A stretch of 64,000 bases of DNA, from contig DKWE01000064.1 of the NCBI GenBank assembly GCA_002491565.1, positions 1 through 64,000 on the forward strand, given 5' to 3'. Of the stretch, positions 1-7,163 are shown in pieces. Within the stretch, counting starts at the first letter, position 1. Every line of letters starts with the position of its first letter. The notes under the pieces are model-generated. The model was not told where the DNA came from and ran no database searches. It saw only the letters and a list, made by a program, of their open reading frames with translations. The DNA comes from Lachnospiraceae bacterium UBA7160. Lineage in GTDB: Bacteria; Bacillota; Clostridia; Lachnospirales; Lachnospiraceae. A program made the position numbers and the translations under genes.

Positions 1-2729
1 CCTGTTTCATCTGCACCGCTCAGCAAACCGCGCACATCCACATCCCGGTATGTCAACACGGCAGGGCGCTCCGGATTCATCGGTGTCACCGCAGAAAATC
101 CGCAAGCTCCCTCCACAATCGCAGCATTTTCGCAGTCATCATAGTGGTCCGCCGCCGTCCGGCAGGCCAGATCCCGCACGCCAGTCTTTCTTCCCGGAAC
201 ATATACGGAGGTCTTCACCGCCTCATCCGCGCTCGATGCCCCCGCGAAGATTGTATACTCGCCCTCTTCCACCATCAGTGTCCGGCTGATCACATCGTAG
301 AACCGGAGTTCTTCCACCGGAATCCTCCGGGATACTGTACGCGTTTCACCCGGATGTACGTCCTTGAGCCGCTCGAAGTCCAGCAGCTGCCGCAACGGCT
401 TTTTCACCCTTGATACGGGCGCAACCGCATAGATCTGTGCCACCTCATCACTGACTGCAGCTCCGGTATTTGTCACATCGAATGTCACACGCAAATATGC
501 ATGATCCTCGATATGAGCCTGCAGGTTCGAATATTCGAACTGAGAGTAGGTCATGCCATATCCGAACGGATACAGCACTTCTCCCTCAAAGTAACGGTAC
601 GTCCGCCCTTCCCGGATGATATCATAGTCGTCGATGTCCGGAAGCTGGCTGTCGTCTTTATACCAGGTCATATTCAATCTCCCGGCAGGGGCATTCTTCC
701 CGAACAGGGTCTCCGCCATCGCAGCCCCCATATCCTGAGCGCCCGTCGCGCTCCACAGAATTGCCGGAACCTTTTTCTGCGCCTCTGTAATTGCATACGG
801 ATAATTGGAAAACAGCACCAGCACCGTCTTCGGGTTCGCCGCGCAGACTGCATCCAGCAGTGCCTCCTGTACCGGGGGCAGCGCAATCGTCTCGCGGTCT
901 ACCTCCTCCTTCGCGTTGATCATCGAATTGCAGCCGAGCGCAAGGATGACTTGCTGTGCAGACCGCGCAAGCTCTGCCGCGCGCGCAAGCCCATCTTCCA
1001 CAACTTCTACGGTAAAGGCCGCCTCCGGAAGTCCCTTCTGCATGGAGGTAAAGGTCTCATCCTGATCCAGCTGCACCGGATCATAGAAGCGCCCGGTCAG
1101 CCGCGTACTGCCATCCCTGCATTCCTCCACATGGAAAATGGACAGCACAAACCAGTCAAACGGCGCGTCCTTGTCTGCTGCAATTTTCCCGGTTTCCGTC
1201 TCCGGCAGACCCCAGCCTGCCATCCGCATATTCAGATACTTTCCGGTGCGCACCGAGCGGAACGTAAAGCTGCCGCTGCCCCAGTCCTGGCGTACAAAGA
1301 CATCCGGCTCGCATCCGTCCGCGCCAAGGCACAGACGCCCGTCCTCCCGGATTACGACCGGCTTCCCGCCGCAGCGAAATACCACCCGGTCATATCCATC
1401 CGCACAGGCAACCTCCTGCCCCAGAATCTGCTCTACGCCATCCTTCAGCGTCGTCCGAAACGGCGGCTCTCCGCCGTACCAGTCCTGATACCACACATCC
1501 GCCATCGGTCCGATCAGAGCAAGCCTTTCCACAGACCGGCCCTCAGATTTTCCTGCAGGCTGTCCCTCAGCCTGGCCCTCAACCGTCCCTTCAGATTGCC
1601 CCATATACTGTTCCGCATCCAGCGGCAGCGTGCCTGCCTCATTTTTCAGAAGGACAACCGCCTCACGGGATACCTCCCGACAGATCCTGCGGTTTTCCTC
1701 CGAATCCAGGTCCGCCTCCGTCACACGGTCATACGGGTTGGCAGGCTGTGCATCATAAACCCCGAGGCGCAGCTTTGTCCGGTACATATTCCGAAGCGCC
1801 TCATCGATCTCCTCTTCCGAAATCAAATGCAGCTCATACGCCTCGCGCGCCGCTGCCTCTACCGCCTCCGGGCGATCGGACATCGCGTCCACGCCTGCTT
1901 TCAGCGCAGCCGCAATCGTCTCTGCGTCCGTTCCGAATGTGTGATGTAGAGACGCTACGAGCTCCATCGCTCCTCCGTCGCTGACCACATGCTTCACTCC
2001 ATACTGCTTCTTCAGAATCTCCCGCACTTCAGGATTCAAAATGCCCGGCGTCCCATTAATCTTGTTGTATGCCGTCATCACCGCCTCTGCACCGCCGTCC
2101 TCGATAGCTCTTCGGAACGGCTCCAGGTACAACTCCAGACGGTTCCGCGGATCCACCGTTGAATTCTTCCAACCGCGCCCAACCTCTGTATTGTTCGCAT
2201 AGAAATGCTTCAGCGTCGCGGCAATCCTCAGATAGTGCGGATCGTCCCCCTGCATTCCCTGAATATACGCCGACGCCATCTTTCCGGTCAGCACCGGGTC
2301 TTCTCCGTAGCCTTCCTCATTCCGACCCCACCTCGGGTCGCGCTCCAGATCGATCGTCGGAGCCCAGCGGGACAGGCCACGGTCCGGATGGCGGTGATAC
2401 AGCACACGCGCCTCAGTTCCTACCACTGCGCCAGCCTTTTCAAGCAGCGCCGGGTCCCACGTCGCACTCATTCCGATCGGCTGTACCAACGAGGTTGTCA
2501 CCTCCGGCTTGCCGATCTCATTCTGGTCATTCCGGGCTTCCACTCCATGCGCCGCCTCTCCGCCGACACCCATGCGCGGGATTCCAAGCCGCGGCAATTC
2601 CGCTCCAAAGCTCGCGAGACTTTTCAGCTTTTCGTCCATCGTCATTGCCGAAAGCAGCCAGTCCAGCCGTTCCTCCAGCGGCAGCGCCGCATCCCAGAAC
2701 GGTGTTGTTCTTTTGTCCTTCTCCTCCAT
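1..2729 (-). CDS. GH3 beta-glucosidase/beta-xylosidase-type hydrolase, partial
   Basis: Translated from the reverse strand, this gives at least 909 codons and runs off the left edge, so the C-terminus is missing. The N-terminal TIM-barrel has the GH3 landmarks ERDPRWGR, GYGEDP, LKHFYANN and the nucleophile loop HVVSDGGA (Asp near residue 251). The alpha/beta sandwich (REAVVLLKNE onward) and the LYPFGYGMTYS start of the fibronectin-III region follow. Between roughly residues 425 and 560 the sandwich is interrupted by a segment with GYDRVVFR and FRSVRTGKYLN, typical of a fascin/ricin-like beta-trefoil. No signal peptide is present, so it is cytoplasmic. The start is an ATG behind GGGAGG with 9 nt spacing. 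It probably removes beta-linked glucose or xylose from imported glycosides; which sugar cannot be told from the sequence. Confidence 0.93.
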   Translation of the reverse strand, partial: MEEKDKRTTPFWDAALPLEERLDWLLSAMTMDEKLKSLASFGAELPRLGIPRMGVGGEAAHGVEARNDQNEIGKPEVTTSLVQPIGMSATWDPALLEKAGAVVGTEARVLYHRHPDRGLSRWAPTIDLERDPRWGRNEEGYGEDPVLTGKMASAYIQGMQGDDPHYLRIAATLKHFYANNTEVGRGWKNSTVDPRNRLELYLEPFRRAIEDGGAEAVMTAYNKINGTPGILNPEVREILKKQYGVKHVVSDGGAMELVASLHHTFGTDAETIAAALKAGVDAMSDRPEAVEAAAREAYELHLISEEEIDEALRNMYRTKLRLGVYDAQPANPYDRVTEADLDSEENRRICREVSREAVVLLKNEAGTLPLDAEQYMGQSEGTVEGQAEGQPAGKSEGRSVERLALIGPMADVWYQDWYGGEPPFRTTLKDGVEQILGQEVACADGYDRVVFRCGGKPVVIREDGRLCLGADGCEPDVFVRQDWGSGSFTFRSVRTGKYLNMRMAGWGLPETETGKIAADKDAPFDWFVLSIFHVEECRDGSTRLTGRFYDPVQLDQDETFTSMQKGLPEAAFTVEVVEDGLARAAELARSAQQVILALGCNSMINAKEEVDRETIALPPVQEALLDAVCAANPKTVLVLFSNYPYAITEAQKKVPAILWSATGAQDMGAAMAETLFGKNAPAGRLNMTWYKDDSQLPDIDDYDIIREGRTYRYFEGEVLYPFGYGMTYSQFEYSNLQAHIEDHAYLRVTFDVTNTGAAVSDEVAQIYAVAPVSRVKKPLRQLLDFERLKDVHPGETRTVSRRIPVEELRFYDVISRTLMVEEGEYTIFAGASSADEAVKTSVYVPGRKTGVRDLACRTAADHYDDCENAAIVEGACGFSAVTPMNPERPAVLTYRDVDVRGLLSGADET

Positions 2730-2867
2730 ATCCTTGATCCTCCCAATCCTGATTCATAATCAGCACACCCCTTAATAAGCAAAACGTTATCCTTATTCAT
2801 TCATGCCTGGCACAAAGCACAATTTTTCATCTGCAAGATAATCAATAAAGATCGTTTCCAAACAGCC

Positions 2868-2896
2868 TTGCATGATCCTAAGCTTTATGTTACTGT
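2868..2896 (+). promoter_or_regulatory. possible promoter of an antisense RNA to the holin-like toxin gene
   Basis: TTGCAT and TACTGT are separated by exactly 17 bp. A transcript starting near 2903 would run towards the toxin gene on the opposite strand and meet the hairpin at 2953-2994, which also has a T-run on this strand, giving an RNA of about 90 nt antisense to the 3' end of the toxin mRNA. The -10 is weak, so this rests mainly on the known layout of type I toxin-antitoxin pairs. Confidence 0.3.
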
Positions 2897-2951
2897 AGAG
2901 GTGTAAAAAGAAATCAACCGCCCATAAGGAATTGACCTATGGATAAAGCAG

Positions 2952-2994
2952 AAAAACCACCCTATTCACTCGTCAAAGTTCCCAGGGTGGTTTT
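2952..2994 (-). terminator. hairpin terminator of the small toxin gene (probably bidirectional)
   Basis: AAAACCACCCT (2953-2963) and AGGGTGGTTTT (2984-2994) form a perfect 11-bp inverted repeat with a 20-nt loop. Read on the minus strand it ends in five Ts, 14 nt after the toxin stop codon. The plus strand also has TTTTC after the stem. Confidence 0.8.
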
Positions 2995-3007
2995 CTATGT
3001 AGTACTG

Positions 3008-3112
3008 CTAATGACGGATCAAATAGATGAACGTCCGCAGTGCTATAAGGAACATACCGAACTGCATCAGATCGTTAAAGCTGAATCTGTTCTTCCTATG
3101 CAGCACCTCCAT
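3008..3112 (-). CDS. holin-like small membrane toxin (candidate type I toxin)
   Basis: This 34-codon gene has a polar N-terminus followed by DLMQFGMFLIALRTFIYLI, the hydrophobic core typical of the small holin-like toxins (Hol_Tox type) of Firmicutes, and a basic end. It has its own promoter (TTGCCT-17-TATGAT at 3164-3192), a short 5' leader and a perfect terminator hairpin directly after the stop, so it is a free-standing transcription unit. In characterised relatives such peptides insert into the membrane and are silenced by an antisense RNA; a weak candidate antisense promoter faces it at 2868. No clear Shine-Dalgarno precedes the ATG, which would fit translation controlled by RNA structure. 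The arginine inside the hydrophobic core is slightly unusual. Confidence 0.7.
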   Translation of the reverse strand: MEVLHRKNRFSFNDLMQFGMFLIALRTFIYLIRH

Positions 3113-3163
3113 TCTGTATAGAATGAAAGCAAGCCACCCTATAACACGATTGATTTCTGTTTG

Positions 3164-3192
3164 ATCATAGCATATTTAAATGAAACAGGCAA
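3164..3192 (-). promoter_or_regulatory. sigma-A promoter of the small toxin gene
   Basis: The -35 TTGCCT (3187-3192) and -10 TATGAT (3164-3169) are separated by 17 bp, placing transcription start about 45 nt upstream of the toxin ATG at 3112. Confidence 0.65.
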
Positions 3193-3232
3193 TACGTTTT
3201 CCTGCTATACAAAACCGTCTTGCTAATCCCGT

Positions 3233-3277
3233 ATTACTGATCACAGCATTCCAGCCGCGAACAATAACACGCTTCGC
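3233..3277. repeat. 37-bp dispersed palindromic element, copy 1
   Basis: The imperfect ends ATTACTGATC and GAACAATAAC frame about 16 bp. The right end plus the following ACGCTTCGC is identical to the copy at 33750. It lies between the toxin promoter and the 3' end of the AraC gene. Confidence 0.6.
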
Positions 3278-3331
3278 GATGCACACAAAATGCGTTTCCA
3301 ATGTATTTTGTTGCTGTTACCTTTAGACCGG

Positions 3332-4297
3332 TCACGCCCCCTGCTCCCCCGCCCGGAACTGCGACGGCGAAACGCCCTGCTCTTTCTTGAACATCCTGAT
3401 AAAATTCTCCGGATTCGCATACCCGATCCGCTCTCCGATCTGCTCGATTCCGAGGCTCGTATTGCTCAGATAATCCGTCGCCTTCTGCAGACGGATTCTT
3501 TTTTGCAGTTCCGAAAAACTGCATCCGACACACTGCTTCACATACTTTGAGCAATGCGGCACCGAATAATTCAGCAGATCCGCCATCTCTGCCAGCGATG
3601 CCGTCGCATAATTTTCTTCAATATACCGAAGGATCCGGGATGCGTCCTCACTCTTATCCTTCTGCACCGGGGATGAAAGACTCTGCGCGGTCCTGCGGTA
3701 CTTCCGGATCAGTTTGATAAAGAAAATCATCAGCATATGCGTGATAATCCGGTCTGCGTACTCATCCGGATTTAATTCTTCCATATACATATCGAGGATC
3801 ATATCGAGAATCTCCTCATCATCCTCCGTATGAAACAGAAGGTAGGAGCTGTAGCTTTTCGTATAAACTGAATTGCGCAGGAAGTCTGATACAACATCAG
3901 AGCTATGGTGCGTGATCGAAAAAACACGTTCAATAGCCCCCCCACTGATCAGAATTTTGACTGCAATGCTGCCCTTCTCCGCGTATACGGAATGCGGCAC
4001 ATACGGGGAGAGCAGGCAGAGATCTCCCGCCTGCATCAAAAGCTCCTGATGGAAAAGCCGGTGACGGCACACTCCGCGCACGACATAGATCACATCAAAG
4101 GAATCATGCATATGCTCGCAGGCCGGAAAACGCCTGCTATGCTTCGTGACGTATACTGTTCTCTTCCCCCCTCCAAATGTCGCAATCGGCAGCAGCAGCG
4201 GAGCATCCTGGTAATTCCCCACCCGATCTCTATCCCAGAAAAACGAGGTTCCTTCCTCCTGCCTGTTCAATTCCTCTAACACCATCTCTCGATTCAC
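3332..4297 (-). CDS. AraC-family transcriptional regulator (cupin sensor plus HTH)
   Basis: The N-terminal half is a cupin-like sugar-sensing domain (HMHDSFDVIYVVRG, then a GDLCLLSPYVPHSV turn). The C-terminal hundred residues hold two AraC helix-turn-helix motifs, ending with the signature IGERIGYANPENFIRMFKKEQG-type helix and GVSPSQFR. It is transcribed away from the importer genes that begin at 5005 and is the obvious candidate regulator of that operon and the glycosidases. The chosen start is a GTG at 4297, 9 nt behind AAGAGG; an upstream GTG at 4318 and an ATG at 4285 are alternatives. The effector is unknown. Confidence 0.9.
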   Translation of the reverse strand: MNREMVLEELNRQEEGTSFFWDRDRVGNYQDAPLLLPIATFGGGKRTVYVTKHSRRFPACEHMHDSFDVIYVVRGVCRHRLFHQELLMQAGDLCLLSPYVPHSVYAEKGSIAVKILISGGAIERVFSITHHSSDVVSDFLRNSVYTKSYSSYLLFHTEDDEEILDMILDMYMEELNPDEYADRIITHMLMIFFIKLIRKYRRTAQSLSSPVQKDKSEDASRILRYIEENYATASLAEMADLLNYSVPHCSKYVKQCVGCSFSELQKRIRLQKATDYLSNTSLGIEQIGERIGYANPENFIRMFKKEQGVSPSQFRAGEQGA

Positions 4298-4384
4298 ACC
4301 CACACACCTCTTCAACACCTAGTATACTGACAGGATTGATTACACCTCTGCAGCATTGCCTGCGGCTGCTCTTCGGTCCCGTCC

Positions 4385-4616
4385 GCTCTTTTTTACACCA
4401 ATTATTCTGTACACTCATCCGCTCTGCTTGACACCGATGATTCTGCTCACATGCTCTGCTTGGCACCGATGATTCTGCTCGCATGCTCTGCTTGACACCG
4501 ATGAACCTGCTCGCATGCTCTGCTTGGCATCGATGATTCTGCTCGCATGCTCTGCTTGGCACCGATGAACCTGTTCGCTCGTCTGCTCTGCTTAGTACCG
4601 GTTATGCTGTTTGGCC
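4385..4616. repeat. 32-bp tandem repeat array in the araC/importer intergenic region
   Basis: Five consecutive 32-bp units start at 4421, 4453, 4485, 4517 and 4549, each beginning GCTCTGCTTG and continuing through CACCGATGA and CTGCTCGCAT with one to three substitutions. Degenerate half-copies flank the array (about 4385-4420 and 4585-4616). The units are contiguous, so it is not a CRISPR array. The rest of 4298-5004 holds an AT-rich stretch (4780-4960) with the importer promoter. Confidence 0.92.
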
Positions 4617-4943
4617 TGCCCGCTCCACTTTGCCGCGCTTATCCCGCCAGCCTTTGCTTCAACGCACCGATTGTGTCCTGCTTTGGTTTTCTCACACTCC
4701 TCTCTGTCCACAGTTCCCGTATCTCCCGCCGCTGCTGGCTCCGGGCTGTACGCAGAAATATACCGCATGAGAAAAGCAGAATCTTTTGCATCATTTTGCA
4801 TTATTTTGCACTATAAAAGTTGGGCTCTATAAATGCAATATTACGTATTATAGCACAAAAAAGTGCAAATTTCCAGCAAAAAAATTAAAAATTGATAGTT
4901 TTACTTATTAAATCTGGTTGCTGTGCTAAAAGGATTTCGGGTG

Positions 4944-4949
4944 TATAAT
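4944..4949 (+). promoter_or_regulatory. probable -10 element of the importer operon
   Basis: A consensus TATAAT lies 56 nt upstream of the first permease ATG, with a poor -35 (no TTGACA-like hexamer at 16-18 bp), consistent with an activator-dependent promoter. An AT-rich tract and the palindrome GCAC-(T)6-GTGC on the reverse strand near 4850-4866 lie just upstream. Confidence 0.5.
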
Positions 4950-5004
4950 AGCAGTAATCCAAAAAGCGGCCAGGGCCGCCAATAAAAGAAAGGGGAGTTG
5001 TGTT

Positions 5005-5952
5005 ATGGCTGCTGGCCAGAAAGCAAAAGCAAAACCAAAACCTCGCAAGCAGAAATTCAGCATGGCGCTGATGTGGAAACAGCGCTATCTTCTGCTGATG
5101 TCACTTCCGTTCCTCGTGTGGCTGATCATCTTTAAGTATGTGCCACTGTGGGGCTGGACGATGGCATTCCAGGAGGTGAAGCCCGCAACGTTTGCTCTGC
5201 CTGTATTTGAGCGAGAATTTGTCGGGTTTGACAACTTTATAAAAGCGTTTAATGACCGTCTGTTTATGCAGACGATGATTAATACCGTCGGCATCAGTAT
5301 CATCGGACTGATCCTCGGCACTCTGTCGTCGATCCTGTTCGCGGTGCTGCTGAACGAGCTGATTTTCACACGATTCAAAAAGATCACTCAGACCGTTTCC
5401 TACCTTCCGCACTTCGTTTCATGGGTTATCATCGCCAGTATCGCGAAGAACTTCTTCAATGACGGCGGTGTCATCGACACGATCTTCGGAACAAACCTCA
5501 AGCTGATGAGTACGAACTCCACTAAGATCTGGTTCGTCATCGTGCTGATCGATATCTGGAAGGAAGTCGGCTGGAACGCGATTATCTACCTTTCCGCAAT
5601 CGCCGGTATCGACCAGGGACTGTATGAAGCCGCAAAGGTGGACGGTGCGAACCGGTTCCAGCGAATCTGGCATGTGACGCTTCCGGGCATCCGCCCGACC
5701 ATCATCGTCCTTCTGATCATGAGCATCGGAAGCGCGCTGAATGTCGGAATGGAGCGGCAGATGCTTTTGAGCGTACCTGCAGTGCAGGAACACACAATGG
5801 TTCTTTCGTGGTTCTCATATGAGCGCGGTATCGGAAGAAATGACTACGGCCTTGGTACTGCCATCGGTATGTTCCAGTCGCTCGTCGGCGTCGTACTGCT
5901 GCTGATTGCAAATAAATTTGCTTCGCTCGTCGGCGAAGACAAGCTGATTTAG
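5005..5952 (+). CDS. oligosaccharide ABC transporter permease, LplB type
   Basis: This 315-residue inner-membrane subunit of a CUT1 importer has six predicted membrane segments. It carries the EAA loop YEAAKVDGANRFQRIWHVTLPG (about residues 208-229), which docks the ATPase, and the family-typical lysine-rich N-terminus followed by WKQRYLLLMSLPFLVW. The start has AAGGGGAG about 9 nt upstream. The second permease follows after 11 nt and the solute-binding protein is third. No ATPase is encoded nearby, so an MsmX-like shared ATPase is expected elsewhere in the genome. The substrate is probably a small plant-derived glycoside, inferred from the hydrolases next door. Confidence 0.94.
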   Translation: MAAGQKAKAKPKPRKQKFSMALMWKQRYLLLMSLPFLVWLIIFKYVPLWGWTMAFQEVKPATFALPVFEREFVGFDNFIKAFNDRLFMQTMINTVGISIIGLILGTLSSILFAVLLNELIFTRFKKITQTVSYLPHFVSWVIIASIAKNFFNDGGVIDTIFGTNLKLMSTNSTKIWFVIVLIDIWKEVGWNAIIYLSAIAGIDQGLYEAAKVDGANRFQRIWHVTLPGIRPTIIVLLIMSIGSALNVGMERQMLLSVPAVQEHTMVLSWFSYERGIGRNDYGLGTAIGMFQSLVGVVLLLIANKFASLVGEDKLI

Positions 5953-5963
5953 GGGGTGACGAT

Positions 5964-6857
5964 ATGGCCGGAAAGAAAAATCAGGTAATGAAAAAGCAGA
6001 AGATCGAGGTTTTCGATATTTTCCTGCTGATCTTCTTCGCGTTCGTGCTGATCGTCACGCTGTACCCGTTCCTGAACGTACTTGCGATCTCCCTGAACGA
6101 TGCGATTGATACCGTCCGCGATGTAAACTTCATCATCCCGCGTAAGTTCACAATCAAGAACTACATTTATGTTTTCGAGGAGAACAATATCATTCAGCCG
6201 TTCGGTATCTCTGTAGCCAGAACGCTGATCGGAACGGTATTCAGCCTGTTCTGCACCTCGATGCTCGCTTACGTGCTGAGCCGGGAAGATTTCTACTTCA
6301 ATAAGATATTCACAGTTCTCTTTGTCCTGACTATGTATGTCAGCGGCGGACTGATTCCGGAGTACCTGCTGATCAAGCGTACTCTGAACCTCGGCAACAA
6401 TTTCCTGGTATACATTATTCCGGGTATTATCTGGGTCTACAATGTAATCCTGATGCGTTCCTACATACAGGGGCTGCCGATGGCACTGCAGGAAGCAGCG
6501 ATGATCGACGGAGCAAACGATCTTCGCATCTGGGCGAAAATCATCGTTCCGCTCTGCAAACCGGTAAACGCGACCGTTGCTCTGTTCTACGCAGTAGGCC
6601 AGTGGAATTCCTTCATGGATACGTATCTGTACGCACAGAAGCTTCCGACGCTGCAGTACAAGCTGTACATGATCATGCAGCAGGCCACGCAGAAGGTTGA
6701 CCCGCATAGTGTCCAGGCGACCGTCGGCAGCACAGTCACACCGCTTGCGGTTCGCATGGCTGTCACGATTATTGCAACCGTCCCGATCCTGATCGTCTAT
6801 CCGTTCCTGCAGAAGTATTTCGTAGGCGGCATGACACTTGGCGCGGTAAAGAGCTGA
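5964..6857 (+). CDS. oligosaccharide ABC transporter permease, YtcP/LplC type
   Basis: This 297-residue second permease has the N-terminal FDIFLLIFFAFVLIVTLYPFLNV membrane segment and the EAA motif QEAAMIDGANDLRIWAKIIVPLCKP, and ends FVGGMTLGAVKS as this subfamily does. Ribosome site AGGGGGTGACGAT precedes the ATG. Translation is probably coupled to the upstream permease (11 nt gap). It forms the heterodimeric channel with that protein. Confidence 0.94.
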   Translation: MAGKKNQVMKKQKIEVFDIFLLIFFAFVLIVTLYPFLNVLAISLNDAIDTVRDVNFIIPRKFTIKNYIYVFEENNIIQPFGISVARTLIGTVFSLFCTSMLAYVLSREDFYFNKIFTVLFVLTMYVSGGLIPEYLLIKRTLNLGNNFLVYIIPGIIWVYNVILMRSYIQGLPMALQEAAMIDGANDLRIWAKIIVPLCKPVNATVALFYAVGQWNSFMDTYLYAQKLPTLQYKLYMIMQQATQKVDPHSVQATVGSTVTPLAVRMAVTIIATVPILIVYPFLQKYFVGGMTLGAVKS

Positions 6858-6890
6858 TTGCAGCTGATACTGTTATTTCCTGGTATCACA

Positions 6891-7043
6891 TTTCTGCGGC
6901 TGTGCAGAGCTGCTGATGGTAACTGATATCACTGTTCCCGCGGCTGTGCAGGGACTGCTGATAGTAACTGATATCACGGTTTCTGCGGCTGCGCAGAGCT
7001 GCTGATAGTAACTGATATCACTGTTCCCGCGGTTGCGCAGGGG
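6891..7043. repeat. 44/45-bp tandem repeat between permease and binding-protein genes
   Basis: Units at 6891-6934, 6935-6979 and 6980-7023 plus a partial copy 7024-7043 share GCGGCTG(T/C)GCAG, GCTGCTGAT and GTAACTGATATCAC. Alternate units begin TTTCTG and TTCCCG, suggesting a duplicated dimer of about 89 bp. It separates the permeases from the binding-protein gene inside what should be one operon. Confidence 0.9.
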
Positions 7044-7093
7044 ATATGGATATAAATATTTTAATACACCCGTACGATTAAGCATTGATACAA

Positions 7094-7125
7094 AGGGAGT
7101 CTCCGATACTATACGGAGATTCCCT
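7094..7125 (+). promoter_or_regulatory. stable mRNA hairpin upstream of the binding-protein gene
   Basis: AGGGAGTCTCCG and CGGAGATTCCCT pair over 12 bp (one G-U) around an ATACTATA loop, 38 nt before the ATG. There is no T-run, so it is not a classic terminator. Hairpins in this place often protect a processed, highly expressed binding-protein mRNA; that role is inferred. Confidence 0.6.
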
Positions 7126-7163
7126 GTATGTGCCGAAAGATGGGCAAAAGAAGGAGGATCTCT

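Noticed and set aside
501..1949. A 482-codon open frame on the plus strand opposite the first GH3.
   Set aside because: It is antisense to a gene with all GH3 motifs, has an Arg/His/Pro-rich unlikely composition and no family resemblance: a by-product of GC-rich codon use.
2939..3121. A 60-codon plus-strand frame across the small toxin gene.
   Set aside because: It reads through the terminator hairpin and antisense to the toxin; the minus-strand peptide has the better family match and promoter.
4230..4562. Repeat protein encoded by the 32-bp array on the minus strand.
   Set aside because: 32 is not a multiple of three, so the frame rotates through the array, and there is no plausible start signal.
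4421..4580. Possible CRISPR array.
   Set aside because: Units follow each other without spacers and no cas gene is present; it is a direct tandem repeat.
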